A DNA stretch of 64,000 nt from Bin80 sp965203305 (GCA_965203305.1 OZ241874.1:2542001-2606000); one strand, 5' to 3'. Shown: positions 1-11,423, counted from the stretch's first letter. Program-made: numbers and translations. Notes: generated from the letters alone by a model not told the origin.

Positions 1-258
1 ATGCAAATGAAACAGGAGAGAACCACCGATTATTCAGGGCGAAGATCGAAGTGGAATTTTCCCGCCAAATCACGCAACAAGTATGTAGCGGGGGTATGCG
101 GAGGGTTGGCAAGGCGCATCAACATGGATCCGACAATGTTCAGGGTACTGTTTGTTATTGCACTGATTGCTACCGGCTTTACTGTGCCTCTGATCGCCTA
201 TATACTCTTTGCCATATTCATGCCTCCTCCCGATGAGGAGACCGAAATACTGCTGTGA
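1..258 (+). CDS. PspC-domain small membrane protein
   Basis: An 85-residue protein with a basic N-terminus and the PspC-domain signature KYVAGVCGGLARRI (about residues 28-41), followed by one hydrophobic segment (about 48-74) ending in FMPPP. PspC domains are small inner-membrane modules linked to envelope-stress control, and stand-alone copies are common in Bacteroidota. The ATG is the first base of the window, so an upstream extension cannot be excluded, although the length fits a solo PspC protein. A second PspC gene follows at 2893; the two would have been close neighbours before IS66 insertion. Confidence 0.8.
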   Translation: MQMKQERTTDYSGRRSKWNFPAKSRNKYVAGVCGGLARRINMDPTMFRVLFVIALIATGFTVPLIAYILFAIFMPPPDEETEILL

Positions 259-541
259 CTCGGATGAGCTATCCAACGATCTGGAAGAATCTCTTTGAGA
301 CGATGGACGTTATATTCCGTAACCTGGGACTGATCAAAGTTGCGAGCAGCGAGAAGGAATGAGTCTGTCCAAGCATCAGAATCAGGAGAGGTACTCCCTC
401 TGACAGGCCCACTACCTGAGGCTCGCAAGTAACGCGAGGCGAGTGTGCTCCTCATCCCAAAAAACCGATGTGTGATGCAACCAGAGCAGGGATGATACCG
501 TAACAATCACCAGTTGCTCTTGGTTTTACCGCAATGTCAAC
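259..541. other. Non-coding gap left of IS66 copy A
   Basis: No convincing gene is seen. Before insertion this was the roughly 280-bp spacer between the two pspC genes and presumably held the promoter of the second. Its last 8 bases (534-541, atgtcaac) are the left copy of the IS66 target duplication. Confidence 0.5.
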
Positions 542-2892
542 GTAAGCGTCCGAACAGCCCTGTCTTGCCCCTGTATTTTGGCATACGCCCCTGTCTAGGG
601 TTGGTGCCTTCCTGCGGCATATTCTGTGAGGGGATCAGGGATTCCGAAGGCAGAGAGGTTCTGTGTGTTCCCGGGAGTTTCCGTTTGTGATTCTCGTCCC
701 CTGTTCTGTGCGGGTCTGCCGGGTGCGTCCTACTTTTTCTGGCGGGAACCAAGCGATGGTTTTGGATCCCGTGTCGTTCCCGCGGGGAAGCGGGGGAGGC
801 TATGCTGCCTTGGCGAGTGGCACTTGTTGTTCTTTCTGCCGGGTCGCCTTCCAGTGATGAGGCAGCAGCGTGTGGAGCTCTTCGTCAGGCGTGGTTTCCA
901 CGCGCCTCAGGATATCCATCAGCCACTCCTGCGGATGGACTTCATGGAGTTGGCAAGTACTGAGCAGAGAGTAGATCGTGGCGGCATTGGCGGCGGCCGC
1001 ATGCGAGCCGGCAAACAGGTAGTTCTTGCGTCCCAGTGCAATGGGACGAACCCGGTTCTCCACGAGATTGTTGTCAATCTCCACGCGTCCATTGCGGGTG
1101 AAGCCGCTCAGGCGATCCCATAGCTTCAGGGTGTAGCGCACGGCTCTGAACCAGAAGGTGTCATTGTCCCCGGTGTGTTCTCGCAGGAGGGCTTCCAGCA
1201 CCTGCAGGATGGGGACGGACTGCTCCTGGCGCACCCGCACCCGCTCCGCAGCGTCTGCCCCCTGCTCGCGGAGCTCGTCCTCCACTGCATACAGCTGCTG
1301 GATCAGCACCACAGCCTGTTCCGCCTGTGGGGAGTTCTCTCCCTCGGCACGCAGAGCATTCTTGAATTTCCGCCGGGCATGCGCCCAGCACGCGAACAGT
1401 TCAATCCCGTCTATTTTCCCAAACTGATGGTAGACCGCATAGCCGTCGGTCTGCAACTCTCCCCGGAACCCCTCCAGCATTTCCGTCGGCCCTGCCCGGG
1501 AACGCGTCGGCTGATAATCCACCAGGATCAGTCCAGAGATGGGACAGGTATAGAAAAAGTACCAGCCCCTGTGATAGGTGCCACCGGCCCTGCTTTTCGC
1601 CCGATCCTGCACCAGAATGCGGGTTTCGTCTGCCTGAATATAGCCATCTGCCAGCACTTCCATGCGCAGGGGATGGTTCAGGCGATCCAGCCGGGAGGCC
1701 ACCAGGTGTACCCAGTCCGTTGCCGTGGATTTGGAAATCTGTACGCCAGATTCCAGATGCAGCTGCTTCACGATCCGCTCAATCGGGAGGTGATAGAGAT
1801 ACTTGGAGAGCACCAGATGGGTCAGCAGGCTCTCATCCGCCCGGCACTTGCGCAGTCCGCGGTCGGTGGGCAACGGCGCCTCGCACAGTTTCGTGCCGTC
1901 TTCCCTCGCAAAGACCGGATACAGTTCGCACTTGACATACAACTGTCCCGGTTTGCGAGCCAGCTTTTCTCTCTCCACATACCCGACGAGTTTGGCATCG
2001 GGGGGAAGGTTGTCCGGGGGATCCATGCGGACCGTTTCTACGGGCAGTCCTGCGTTCTTCCAGAATTCTTTCCCCATATAGACGCGCTTTTTCCCGGTCT
2101 TCTTCCGCCTCTCTTTCCGCTCCACCTCGTGCCAAGCGGCAGCAGAGACCTGATCTGGAAACATCTCATACTGGCTACGGTCATGCCGCTCGCTTTTCGG
2201 TCGATACTTCTGACTTCTCACGAAGGCAAGCTCCTGTTTGAGGGCGCGGATTTCTTTGCGCAAGTCTTGGATCTTTTTCTCTTGGGTCTCGCACTTTGCC
2301 CGCAGAGTCTTGCTCTCCCGGTCTTGGGTCTCGCACTTTGCTTCCAGGGTCTCAATCTCCCGGTCTCTGGCTTCGCACTTCGTTCGCAGGGTCTCGCATT
2401 CCCGGTCTAGGGTCTCAATCTTCTGGTCTCTGGCTTCGCACTTCGTTCGCAGGGTCTCGCATTCCCGGTCTAGGGTCTCAATCTTCTGGTCTCTGGCTTC
2501 GCACTTCGTTCGCAGGGTCTCGCACTCGGCGGTCTTCTTCCGAAGAGCTTCCAGAATCTCCTGGGGCGGGGCGTGCTCGGACAGGATGGGAGCGATGCGT
2601 TCCATGCTGGAAATATACAACATAAAATACTAAAAGTGAAAATTTATGCAACATAAATATAAATACTGTTCCTGAATCCATCCCCACCCAAGATCCCCTT
2701 CCAATACAGCCACTCCAGCTTCCAGGAAAAATCCCCGGCATGGAATCACGAAGAGACAACAGACTGCCAGAAGAACCCGCAGACCGATAACACGACCACC
2801 CCTCGGTCACAGAGTGGACTCAGGAAGGCACAAATCCACCATACCAGCGTATCCCCCCTGACAGCTTATATGGAGGCTGTTCGGACGGATAC
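542..2892. mobile_element. IS66-family element, copy A (2,351 bp), with 8-bp TSD
   Basis: The left end reads GTAAGCGTCCGAACAGCC and the right end is the inverse of GTATCCGTCCGAACAGCC, an 18-bp inverted repeat with two mismatches. It is flanked by a perfect 8-bp direct repeat atgtcaac at 534-541 and 2893-2900, the size known for IS66. Only a tnpC gene is visible; the tnpA and tnpB accessory genes of classical IS66 are absent, as in the ISBst12-like subgroup. The element is the same length as, and nearly identical to, copy B at 8411-10761, so both moved recently. Confidence 0.95.
800..2623 (-). CDS. tnpC: IS66-family transposase TnpC (copy A)
   Basis: This 607-residue DDE transposase of the IS66/TnpC type is encoded opposite to the neighbouring host genes. 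The N-terminal third is a charged coiled coil with tandem copies of a 20-residue unit beginning CETLRTKCEARD. It is followed by a basic region, a zinc-binding-like segment, the catalytic core (DETRILVQD, LQTDGYAVY, then CWAHARRKF) and the IS66 C-terminal motif (DNNLVENRVRPIALGRKNYLF). The frame is intact. An internal ATG at 2605 is an alternative start. The coding repeats make the N-terminus prone to slippage. Confidence 0.95.
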   Translation of the reverse strand: MLYISSMERIAPILSEHAPPQEILEALRKKTAECETLRTKCEARDQKIETLDRECETLRTKCEARDQKIETLDRECETLRTKCEARDREIETLEAKCETQDRESKTLRAKCETQEKKIQDLRKEIRALKQELAFVRSQKYRPKSERHDRSQYEMFPDQVSAAAWHEVERKERRKKTGKKRVYMGKEFWKNAGLPVETVRMDPPDNLPPDAKLVGYVEREKLARKPGQLYVKCELYPVFAREDGTKLCEAPLPTDRGLRKCRADESLLTHLVLSKYLYHLPIERIVKQLHLESGVQISKSTATDWVHLVASRLDRLNHPLRMEVLADGYIQADETRILVQDRAKSRAGGTYHRGWYFFYTCPISGLILVDYQPTRSRAGPTEMLEGFRGELQTDGYAVYHQFGKIDGIELFACWAHARRKFKNALRAEGENSPQAEQAVVLIQQLYAVEDELREQGADAAERVRVRQEQSVPILQVLEALLREHTGDNDTFWFRAVRYTLKLWDRLSGFTRNGRVEIDNNLVENRVRPIALGRKNYLFAGSHAAAANAATIYSLLSTCQLHEVHPQEWLMDILRRVETTPDEELHTLLPHHWKATRQKEQQVPLAKAA

Positions 2893-3129
2893 ATGTCAAC
2901 CCGTATTCAGCAAACAGAATCTTCAATGCACTCCGAGAAAAATCGACTGACCCGATCCTCCTCTGATAAAGTCGTGGCGGGTGTGCTCGGCGGGATTGCA
3001 GAGCACTACAGCATTGATGCCCTGTGGTTACGAATCGGGGTTGCAGTAGCCACGCTGTTTACATCCGGGCTATTCGTTATCGGGTACATTGTAGCGGCCA
3101 TTATCATGCCCAGAAGCGATTACGACTGA
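2893..3129 (+). CDS. PspC-domain protein, cut from its promoter by IS66
   Basis: A 78-residue PspC protein: polar N-terminus, then KVVAGVLGGIAEHYSID, then a hydrophobic helix ending AAIIMPRSDYD. The first bases of the ORF (atgtcaac) are the right-hand target duplication of IS66 copy A, so the insertion hit the start codon exactly. The coding sequence is complete, but everything upstream of the ATG is now transposon. The ATG at 2926 (residue 12) could serve if the first is poorly translated. Expression now depends on readthrough or a promoter in the IS end. Confidence 0.75.
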   Translation: MSTRIQQTESSMHSEKNRLTRSSSDKVVAGVLGGIAEHYSIDALWLRIGVAVATLFTSGLFVIGYIVAAIIMPRSDYD

Positions 3130-3720
3130 ATCACAGCTGATGACCTCTTGTCTGGAGATTCCCGCTCTGGCAAAATCCAGTTTTATCCCGAATTGATATT
3201 ATTTTCAGGGGGCTTGTACAGGTGGTCCGCATGTGCTGATGGATTGCATGCGGAGTTTCCCGCACACCTCCCTCCCCAGTCTGGGCAGTGGTTACTCTGC
3301 AGATGCTTACAGGCATGGCAAGGCGGGTATGCCGGAAATTTTTGCAGGAATCTCCTAGGCTCCTGTGTCCGTTCCTGATAAGATGAGATGCATATCTTGG
3401 GAGTTATAAAGGCAACGGTAATCATCCCTGCGGGAACTATTTACAGGTACATACATATGATGAAATTGCCTTTTGTGTACCCATAGATGCCTGAACCAGG
3501 AGAGGCAAAATCTACAGGAGAGTTCTCTACCAGCTCATTCCAGCTACGGTAGACAATGCCGGGAGCCTTGTTCGGGATGTGCGGGGCATGGCCGGACAGA
3601 GGCTGATCTGCCAGATGCTTCGCAGGAGCAATCCAAAGCGAAAGAAATAGCAAAAAGCCGCAACAACAATTGAGTCGCGGGGGATTGCCCTTGTTGCACT
3701 CTAATCTACAGAAAATTGGG
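3130..3720. other. Intergenic, no gene supported
   Basis: About 590 bp between the displaced pspC and the restriction gene. Short open frames exist on both strands but none has recognisable composition, a ribosome-binding site or a family motif. It should hold the promoter of the restriction gene. Confidence 0.4.
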
Positions 3721-6700
3721 ATGCATCCCTTGGACAGACTCCTGAACACTTGGCGAAAAATCGCCAAAGAGTCCGAATACAACAAAGAACGGCACAAGGG
3801 CACCGCCTTTGAAGAGCTGTGCATACAATTTCTGGCACATGAAAAGGTGTATGCGGACAGCCTGGAGCCGGTCATGCCATATGGCGAATGGGCTCGGGAG
3901 AGGGGACTAACGGAGAGCGAATACGGAATTGATCTGGTTGCCAGGCGAAAGGATGCGGACGGATGGTGTGCGATCCAGTGCAAGATGTACAGGGAGGGGG
4001 CCATGCTTCCGAGTACAGAGGTAAACAAGTTTATCACGGCTTCTGGCAAAGCCCCGTTTACCCGAAGGATCCTGATTGATACCACGGGGACTCCCTTGAC
4101 CAGACCCATGCAGGAGCTGCTCGCCGGGCAGTATGTTCCGGTCACGCATATCACTCTGGATGATCTGCACCGGAGCACGGTGGACTGGGACAGGTTTGCG
4201 GAGACCGGGGAAATGGTGCTCCGGGAGGAGATCCATAACCTCTACCCGTTCCAGCAGGAATGCCTGGAAAAAGTACTGCAAGATTTGCAGGAAAAGGGAA
4301 GCAAGGGAACCGTGCAGATGGCCTGCGGGACCGGCAAGACGCTGACTTCGCTCCGGATTGCGGAGAACCTAGCGGGACCGGGAGGACGCGTCCTGTATCT
4401 CGTGCCCAGTCTGGCCCTGATGTCCCAGACGCTTCATACCTGGCATCAGCAGTCCAAGCTCCCGCTCCGCTCCTATGCTGTCTGTAGCGATAGCCAGATC
4501 GGTCGAAAAAAGAAACGGAAAGGGGCGTGGGATGAGGATGAAATCCAGATGTCCGACATTGAGATGCAGATTCCGCCCACTACGCAGGCGGACAGACTGG
4601 CGGAGAGAGCTGGCACCGAAAACAGGGAAGCCATGACGGTGGTGTTCAGCACCTACCACTCGCTCCCGTGCATTCGGGAGGCACAAGCGGGGCACGGGCT
4701 ATCGCCCTTTGACATTGCCATCTGTGACGAGGCACACAGAACCGCCACCAGGAATGATTCTGTGTTCGCACTCATTCACGACGAGAACGCGATCCGGGTA
4801 CACCGCAGGCTCTTCATGACGGCGACCCCGAAAGTATACCGGGAAGCGGTACTGGAATCCCGAATAAACACAGAACAGACAAACAAAATAGAAGAGAATT
4901 CTGTGCTATACTCCATGAACAAAACAGAGCACTACGGGGACATGCTCTACGAGTACAGATTCTCCCAGGCGTTGCGGGACGGACACCTGTCTGATTACCA
5001 AGTGGTGGTGCTGTGTATCCCCGAGAGACAGACCGTGGAGGCATATGCAGAAAGTCCAACGAATGCTATACTGGACATTGCCGCGGCGACAAAATTTATC
5101 GGAATCTGGCGGATCCTGACGGGACTGGACGAGAGTGATGTCATCCACCGGGACCGTCCCCTGCAGAAAGTAATTGCCTACTGCCAGACGATTGCAGACT
5201 CGAAAGTCGTCGTGCAGGAGTTCAACCAGGCAATCACAAATTACCGGAATTCCTTTGTGCCCCCGAACAGAGCGGAGAACCCGAACGAGATTGCGGCGGA
5301 TCATGTGGACGGATCATTCGGGGCTGTCCGCAGAAATGAGCTGCTGAACTGGCTGGATACGCCCCCGGAATCTGCCACCCACATGCTGTCCAATGTGCGG
5401 TGTCTGTCCGAAGGGCTGGATGTACCGGACCTGGATGCGGTTGTGTTCATGCACCCCCGCAAGAGTCAGATTGATGTCGTGCAGGCGGTGGGGAGGGTGA
5501 TGCGAAAAGCGGAAGGGAAGGAGATGGGATACGTGATCCTGCCTGTGGTGATCAAGGCAGGGGCCTCCGCAGAGGCGAACTTGGCCAAAGGCAGGGATTT
5601 TCGCGTGATCTGGCAGGTGTGCAATGCCATCCGCTCCCATGACGAGGATTTTGCCGCCTCCATCAATCTGCTGGCGGACGGGGGAAATGACAATCGGCTA
5701 TCCCTGATCATGCTCCATGACTGGATCCCTCGCTCGGAATGGAAGCCGGATGTGCTCAAGCCAAAACCTCCGAAAAACGGGGATGGAGACGGAGAGAAGA
5801 CAAGGCAACTGGAACTTGATTTTCATCTGGCACAGGAGATCCGGGCAGAGGTGGCTGAAAAGTGCGGGACACGAAGGTACTGGAGCAGCTGGGCGGGCGA
5901 CGTGGCGGAGATTGCGCGTGTCCACCGGGAGCGGATCACGGCGATGGTAGATCGCAATGATGCTGCGCGGGAGGTATTCGGGATGTTTCTGGACGAGTTG
6001 CGGGATGACCTGAACGAGGGGATCACGAAAGAAGATGCCATTGAGATGCTGGCCCAGCATATGGTCACCCGCCCTGTCTTTGAGGCCCTGCTTGGCGGAA
6101 GCAGATTTGCAAAAGAAAATGCCATCAGCAAAGGAATGCAACTGGTGCTGGACACGCTCAAGACGGACGAGTTTGCCAAAGAGACCAGGAGTCTGGAAGG
6201 GCTGTATGACGAGGTGGCCGCCCGTGCCAGGCAGGCAACCTCCCCCGAGTCCCGACAAAAGATTATCAAGAAGCTCTACAACGACTTCTTTGCAGGAGCA
6301 TTCAAGAAGACAGCAGATAAACTGGGGATTGTCTACACGCCAATAGAACTGGTGGATTTTGTTTTGCACTCGGTGGATCAGGTGTTGCAGGATGAATTTG
6401 GAAAATCACTCGCTTCGGATGGAGTGGGGATATTGGATCCGTTCACGGGAACAGGAACCTTTATTACCCGCATGATCCAGAGCGGACTGATTCCCACGGA
6501 GCAACTGCGGAAGAAATATCATTCCGAGATTCACGCGAACGAGATCGTTCTTTTGGCCTACTATATCACGGCGATCAACATTGAGGAGGCTTACAGAGCA
6601 GGTGTAGATACGGAAGAGTACAAGCCCTTTACTGGGCTGGCACTGACGGATACGTTTGACATGGTGGACAGGAGGGATGAGATTGCGGGGGTGATGCCGG

Positions 6701-8410
6701 AGAACTCGGAGATCCGAGAGCGGCAGATGAAAGCAGATATCATGGCGATTGTGGGGAATCCGCCATGGCGGGCTGGACAGACAAGTCAAAACGATGCAGC
6801 ACTGAACCAGTCCTATCCGAAGCTGAATCAAAGAATTGAAGATACATACGCTCAGAGTTCAGCTGCTGGATCAAAACGCAATTTATACGACAGTTACATT
6901 TTGGCGATTCGGTGGGCATCGGATCGTATCGGGGAGCGTGGTGTGATCGGGTTTGTGACGAATGCTGGGTGGCTGGAGGGGATTGCGATGGATGGGATGC
7001 GGAAGTGTCTGGCGCAGGAGTTTACGTCAATCTATGTGCTGAACCTGCGGGGGCAAGCACGCACACAGGGAGAGAGAAGACGCAAAGAAGGGGGAAATGT
7101 GTTTGGATCGGGATCGCGGGCCCCGGTGTCGGTGCTGCTTTTGGTGAAGAACCCGGAACGGACGGGGTGCACGATCCGGTATCACGACATTGGGGATTAC
7201 CTGAGCCGGGAAGAGAAGCTGTGCAAAGTGAAGGAGTTTGGCGGGATTCAGGGGGTTGACTGGGAAGACATTATCCCTAATGATAATTACGACTGGCTGA
7301 ACCAGCGGGATGCCGGCTTTGAAAGATTCATGGCATTGGGAGGGAGCAAAAAACATCCAGTGGATGTGATATTCAGGAATTACTCGCTTGGTGTGGCGAC
7401 AGGTCGGGACGCATGGTGCTACAACTATTCCGAGGTTGCCCTGCGGGAGAATATCCGACGGATGATCCGGTTCTACCATGCAGAACGGGAGCGGCTTGTA
7501 CAGGGGAATACAACGGGGAGCAGCCTGACTCCGGCCGAAGTCACACGCCTAGTGGATAACGATCCAACGAAAATCAGCTGGACTAGAGCACTGAAGAATG
7601 ATCTAAGGAAGAATAAAGAGTTGAGCATGGAAGAGGGGCGGATCACCACTTCCCAATACAGGCCCTTTACTCCAGCAAAGCTGTACTTTAGTCGGCAGCT
7701 GAACGAAATGGTTTATCAGATGCCCCAGATCTTTCCGCATGCAGATGCCGAGAATCTGCTGATCTGCGTGACGGGAAGAGGGGCAACCACCCCATTCTCC
7801 TGCCTGATGGTCCAAAACATGCCCAGTATAGATTTCGTCAACAAAAGCCAGTGTTTCCCGCTGTCACTATACGAACAGGTGCCTAGTGAGCCTCAAATTG
7901 ACACAGGAAACGACAGCTTGCCTGACGAACATGGATACATAAAAAAGAGTGCGATTACGGAATTCTCCCTGCAATCTTTCCAAGACAAAGTAGGGTGCAC
8001 GATCTCCCCAGAAGACCTGTTCTACTATATCTATGGTGTTTTGCATGTGCCCCACTACCGCACCAGATATGCCAACAACCTGCGGATAGAACTCCCGAGA
8101 ATACCGCTCCCGAAAGATGCAGAACAGTTCCGATTTCTCTCCGAAATGGGGCGAGAATTAGGAGAGTTGCATGTTGGATACGACGAAGTGGAGCCATATC
8201 CCATCGGGTTTGCGAAGGGCGGATGGGAACCAAGGGAACAAGTATCCCCAGAGGACTGGTTCCGCGTGGTTAAAATGAAACATCCGAGCAAAGATTTAAC
8301 ACAGATTGTCTATAATGAGCATATCACGATCCAGGATATCCCGCTGGAAGCCTATGACTATGTCGTCAGCGGCAAGTCCGCCATTGGATGGGTGATGGAG
8401 CGGCAACGGG

Positions 8411-10761
8411 GTAAGCGTCCGAACAGCCCTGTCTTGCCCCTGTATTTTGGCATACGCCCCTGTCTAGGGTTGGTGCCTTCCTGCGGCATATTCTGTGAGG
8501 GGATCAGGGATTCCGAAGGCAGAGAGGTTCTGTGTGTTCCCGGGAGTTTCCGTTTGTGATTCTCGTCCCCTGTTCTGTGCGGGTCTGCCGGGTGCGTCCT
8601 ACTTTTTCTGGCGGGAACCAAGCGATGGTTTTGGATCCCGTGTCGTTCCCGCGGGGAAGCGGGGGAGGCTATGCTGCCTTGGCGAGTGGCACTTGTTGTT
8701 CTTCCTGCCGGGTCGCCTTCCAGTGATGAGGCAACAGCGTGTGGAGCTCTTCGTCAGGCGTGGTTTCCACGCGCCTCAGGATATCCATCAGCCACTCCTG
8801 CGGATGGACTTCATGGAGTTGGCAAGTACTGAGCAGAGAGTAGATCGTGGCTGCATTGGCGGCGGCCGCATGCGAGCCGGCAAACAGGTAGTTCTTGCGT
8901 CCCAGTGCAATGGGACGCACCCGGTTCTCCACGAGATTGTTGTCAATCTCCACGCGTCCATTGCGGGTGAAGCCGCTCAGGCGATCCCATAGCTTCAGGG
9001 TGTAGCGCACGGCTCTGAACCAGAAGGTGTCATTGTCCCCGGTGTGTTCTCGCAGGAGGGCTTCCAGCACCTGCAGGATGGGGACGGACTGCTCCTGGCG
9101 CACCCGCTCCCGCTCCGCAACGTCTGCCCCCTGCTCGCGAAGCTCGTCCTCCACCGCATACAGATGCTGAATCAGCACCACAGCCTGTTCCGCCTGGGGG
9201 GAGTTCTCTCCCTCGGCACGCAGAGCATTCTTGAATTTCCGCCGGGCATGCGCCCAGCACGCAAACAGTTCAATCCCGTCTATTTTTCCAAACTGATGGT
9301 AGACCGCATAGCCGTCGGTCTGCAACTCTCCCCGGAACCCCTCCAGCATTTCCGTCGGCCCTGCCCGGGAACGCGTCGGCTGGTAATCCACCAGGATCAG
9401 TCTGGAGATGGGACAGGTATAGAAAAAGTACCAGCCCCTGTGATAGGTCCCACCGGCCCTGCTTTTCGCCCGATCCTGCACCAGAATGCGGGTTTCGTCT
9501 GCCTGAATATAGCCATCTGCCAGCACTTCCATGCGCAGGGGATGGTTCAGGCGATCCAGCCGGGAGGCCACCAGGTGTACCCAGTCCGTTGCCGTGGACT
9601 TGGAAATCTGTACGCCAGATTCCAGATGCAGCTGCTTCACGATCCGCTCAATCGGGAGGTGATAGAGATACTTGGAGAGCACCAGATGGGTCAGCAGGCT
9701 CTCATCCGCCCGGCACTTGCGCAGTCCGCGGTCGGTGGGCAACGGCGCCTCGCACAGTTTCGTGCCGTCTTCCCTCGCAAAGACCGGATACAGTTCGCAC
9801 TTGACATACAACTGTCCCGGTTTGCGGGCCAGCTTTTCTCTCTCCACATACCCGACGAGTTTGGCATCGGGGGGAAGGTTATCCGGGGGATCCATGCGGA
9901 CCGTTTCTACGGGCAGTCCTGCGTTCTTCCAGAATTCTTTCCCCATATAGACGCGCTTTTTCCCGGTCTTCTTCCGCCTCTCTTTCCGCTCCACCTCGTG
10001 CCAAGCGGCAGCAGAGACCTGATCTGGAAACATCTCATACTGGCTACGGTCATGCCGCTCGCTTTTCGGTCGATACTTCTGACTTCTCACGAAGGCAAGC
10101 TCCTGTTTGAGGGCGCGGATTTCTTTGCGCAAGTCTTGGATCTTTTTCTCTTGGGTCTCGCACTTTGCCCGCAGGGTCTTGCTCTTCCGGTCTTGGGTCT
10201 CGCACTTTGCTTCCAGGGTCTCCATCTCCCGGTCTCTGGCTTCGCACTTCGTTCGCAGGGTCTCGCACTCCCGGTCTAGGGTCTCAATCTTCTGGTCCCT
10301 GGCTTTGCACTTTGTTCGCAGGGTCTCGCACTCCCGGTCTAGGGTCTCAATCTTCTGGTCCCTGGCTTTGCACTTTGTTCGCAGGGTCTCGCACTCGGCG
10401 GTCTTCTTCCGAAGAGCTTCCAGAATCTCCTGGGGCGGGGCGTGCTCGGACAGGATGGGAGCGATGCGTTCCATGCTGGAAATATACGACATAAAATACT
10501 AAAAGTGCAAATTTATGCAACATAAATATAAATACTGTTCGTGAATCCATCCCCACCCAAGATCCCCTTCCAATACAGCTACTCCAGCTTCCAGGAAAAA
10601 TCCCCGGCATGGAATCACGAAGAGACAACAGACTGCCAGAAGAACCCGCAGACCGATAACACGACCACCCCTCGGTCACAGAGTGGACTCAGGAAGGCAC
10701 AAATCCACCATACCAACGTATCCCCCCTGACAGCTTATATGGAGGCTGTTCGGACGGATAC
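8411..10761. mobile_element. IS66-family element, copy B (2,351 bp), with 8-bp TSD
   Basis: Same ends and length as copy A. Flanked by a perfect 8-bp duplication gcaacggg at 8403-8410 and 10762-10769. Removing the element and one repeat rejoins the reading frame of the host restriction gene without a shift, which confirms the boundaries. Same orientation as copy A. Confidence 0.95.
8669..10492 (-). CDS. tnpC: IS66-family transposase TnpC (copy B)
   Basis: 607 residues, differing from the copy A product by a handful of substitutions, several of them in the coiled-coil repeats (for example KCKARD in place of KCEARD). All core motifs are present and the frame is intact, so either copy could supply active transposase. 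It lies antisense to the interrupted restriction gene. Confidence 0.95.
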   Translation of the reverse strand: MSYISSMERIAPILSEHAPPQEILEALRKKTAECETLRTKCKARDQKIETLDRECETLRTKCKARDQKIETLDRECETLRTKCEARDREMETLEAKCETQDRKSKTLRAKCETQEKKIQDLRKEIRALKQELAFVRSQKYRPKSERHDRSQYEMFPDQVSAAAWHEVERKERRKKTGKKRVYMGKEFWKNAGLPVETVRMDPPDNLPPDAKLVGYVEREKLARKPGQLYVKCELYPVFAREDGTKLCEAPLPTDRGLRKCRADESLLTHLVLSKYLYHLPIERIVKQLHLESGVQISKSTATDWVHLVASRLDRLNHPLRMEVLADGYIQADETRILVQDRAKSRAGGTYHRGWYFFYTCPISRLILVDYQPTRSRAGPTEMLEGFRGELQTDGYAVYHQFGKIDGIELFACWAHARRKFKNALRAEGENSPQAEQAVVLIQHLYAVEDELREQGADVAERERVRQEQSVPILQVLEALLREHTGDNDTFWFRAVRYTLKLWDRLSGFTRNGRVEIDNNLVENRVRPIALGRKNYLFAGSHAAAANAATIYSLLSTCQLHEVHPQEWLMDILRRVETTPDEELHTLLPHHWKATRQEEQQVPLAKAA

Positions 10762-11066
10762 GCAACGGGTAAAAATTGACAAAGCCAGCTATATTGTGAA
10801 TGATGCCAATCGCTTCGCCATGGAAACCATGAAAGATCCGGCGTACCCGCTCAAGCTACTCGCCAAAGTAATCACGGTGAGCCTGGAAACAAACCGAATT
10901 GTCTCAGAACTCAAAGCGGTGAAATTCGAAGACTGACTTTCTGGAAAACGCTCCGTGAGAGCTTCCTGAGGGGTACATTTGCTCATGGGCACTCACGTTA
11001 TACAAGATCCAATTTCTGCTCTTTGCCCCACTCGTAAACCTGATTATGTGATTATCGTGCTGAAGT

Positions 11067-11423
11067 ATGCGCAATACGAATAGACCCGAAATTGAACGGG
11101 TCCTGAACAAGGAATCCATTCTGTACAAGGAGCGCGTTCTGAGTGATGTTACCATAGATTGCAAACCTCGCAAGAGCACCCTGCTTCACACGGCAACACG
11201 CCTCCTGCTCTATCGCCGAACTCCCATGGGACTTCAGCTCACCATCGTCCGTTACAATGAAGTAGAACATGTCACCTCAGGGAAGACCAAGGGAAAACAT
11301 TATGTTCAACTCTTGGGAGATGGCTCACGTGTACTACTTCTCTTTGAATCAAAATCTTCTCGGGAGACTTATAAAGACATGTGCAAGGCCATCATTGCCG
11401 AAAATGGCCTGTCCCAGACATAA
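11067..11423 (+). CDS. Hypothetical protein, 118 aa
   Basis: A soluble protein with basic and hydrophobic stretches (TRLLLYRRT, VLLLFESKSS) and no signal peptide or membrane helix. Alternating hydrophobic pattern in the middle (LQLTIVRYNEVEHV) suggests beta structure. I do not recognise the family. It ends 45 bp before the phosphohydrolase gene, so it may be the first gene of that operon. Confidence 0.55.
   Translation: MRNTNRPEIERVLNKESILYKERVLSDVTIDCKPRKSTLLHTATRLLLYRRTPMGLQLTIVRYNEVEHVTSGKTKGKHYVQLLGDGSRVLLLFESKSSRETYKDMCKAIIAENGLSQT

Larger units (their letters stand above)
3721..10936 (+). pseudogene. Type ISP-like restriction-modification enzyme, 3' end split by IS66
   Basis: A single-chain restriction-modification protein combining nuclease, translocase and N6-adenine methylase. 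In order: an Mrr-like nuclease with GIDLVA and AIQCK (about 68-88), an SF2 helicase with ACGTGKT (about 200-206), CDEAH (about 335-339) and MTATP, a coupler, a methylase with LDPFTGTGTF (about 904) and GNPPW (about 1011), and a C-terminal specificity region. I chose ATG 3721; a TTG at 3670 would add 17 residues. IS66 copy B splits the gene at 8411. Joining 8410 to 10770 restores a 1,618-residue frame ending VKFED. In the present state translation runs into the IS and stops at 8559, swapping the last ~55 native residues for ~49 foreign ones, so partial activity is possible. No separate specificity or methylase gene is adjacent. Confidence 0.88.

Noticed and set aside
1175..2410. 411-aa plus-strand ORF over IS66 copy A (also at 9044-10279)
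   Set aside because: Antisense shadow of the IS66 transposase in both copies; the frame is a by-product of the repeat-rich tnpC.
3441..4178. 245-aa minus-strand ORF across the start of the restriction gene
   Set aside because: Antisense; the plus strand encodes recognisable nuclease motifs.
5823..6269. Minus-strand ORF in the restriction gene
   Set aside because: Antisense shadow without composition or family support.
8411..8559. Apparent native 3' end of the restriction gene
   Set aside because: These 149 bp are the left end of IS66 copy B; the native end lies at 10770-10936.
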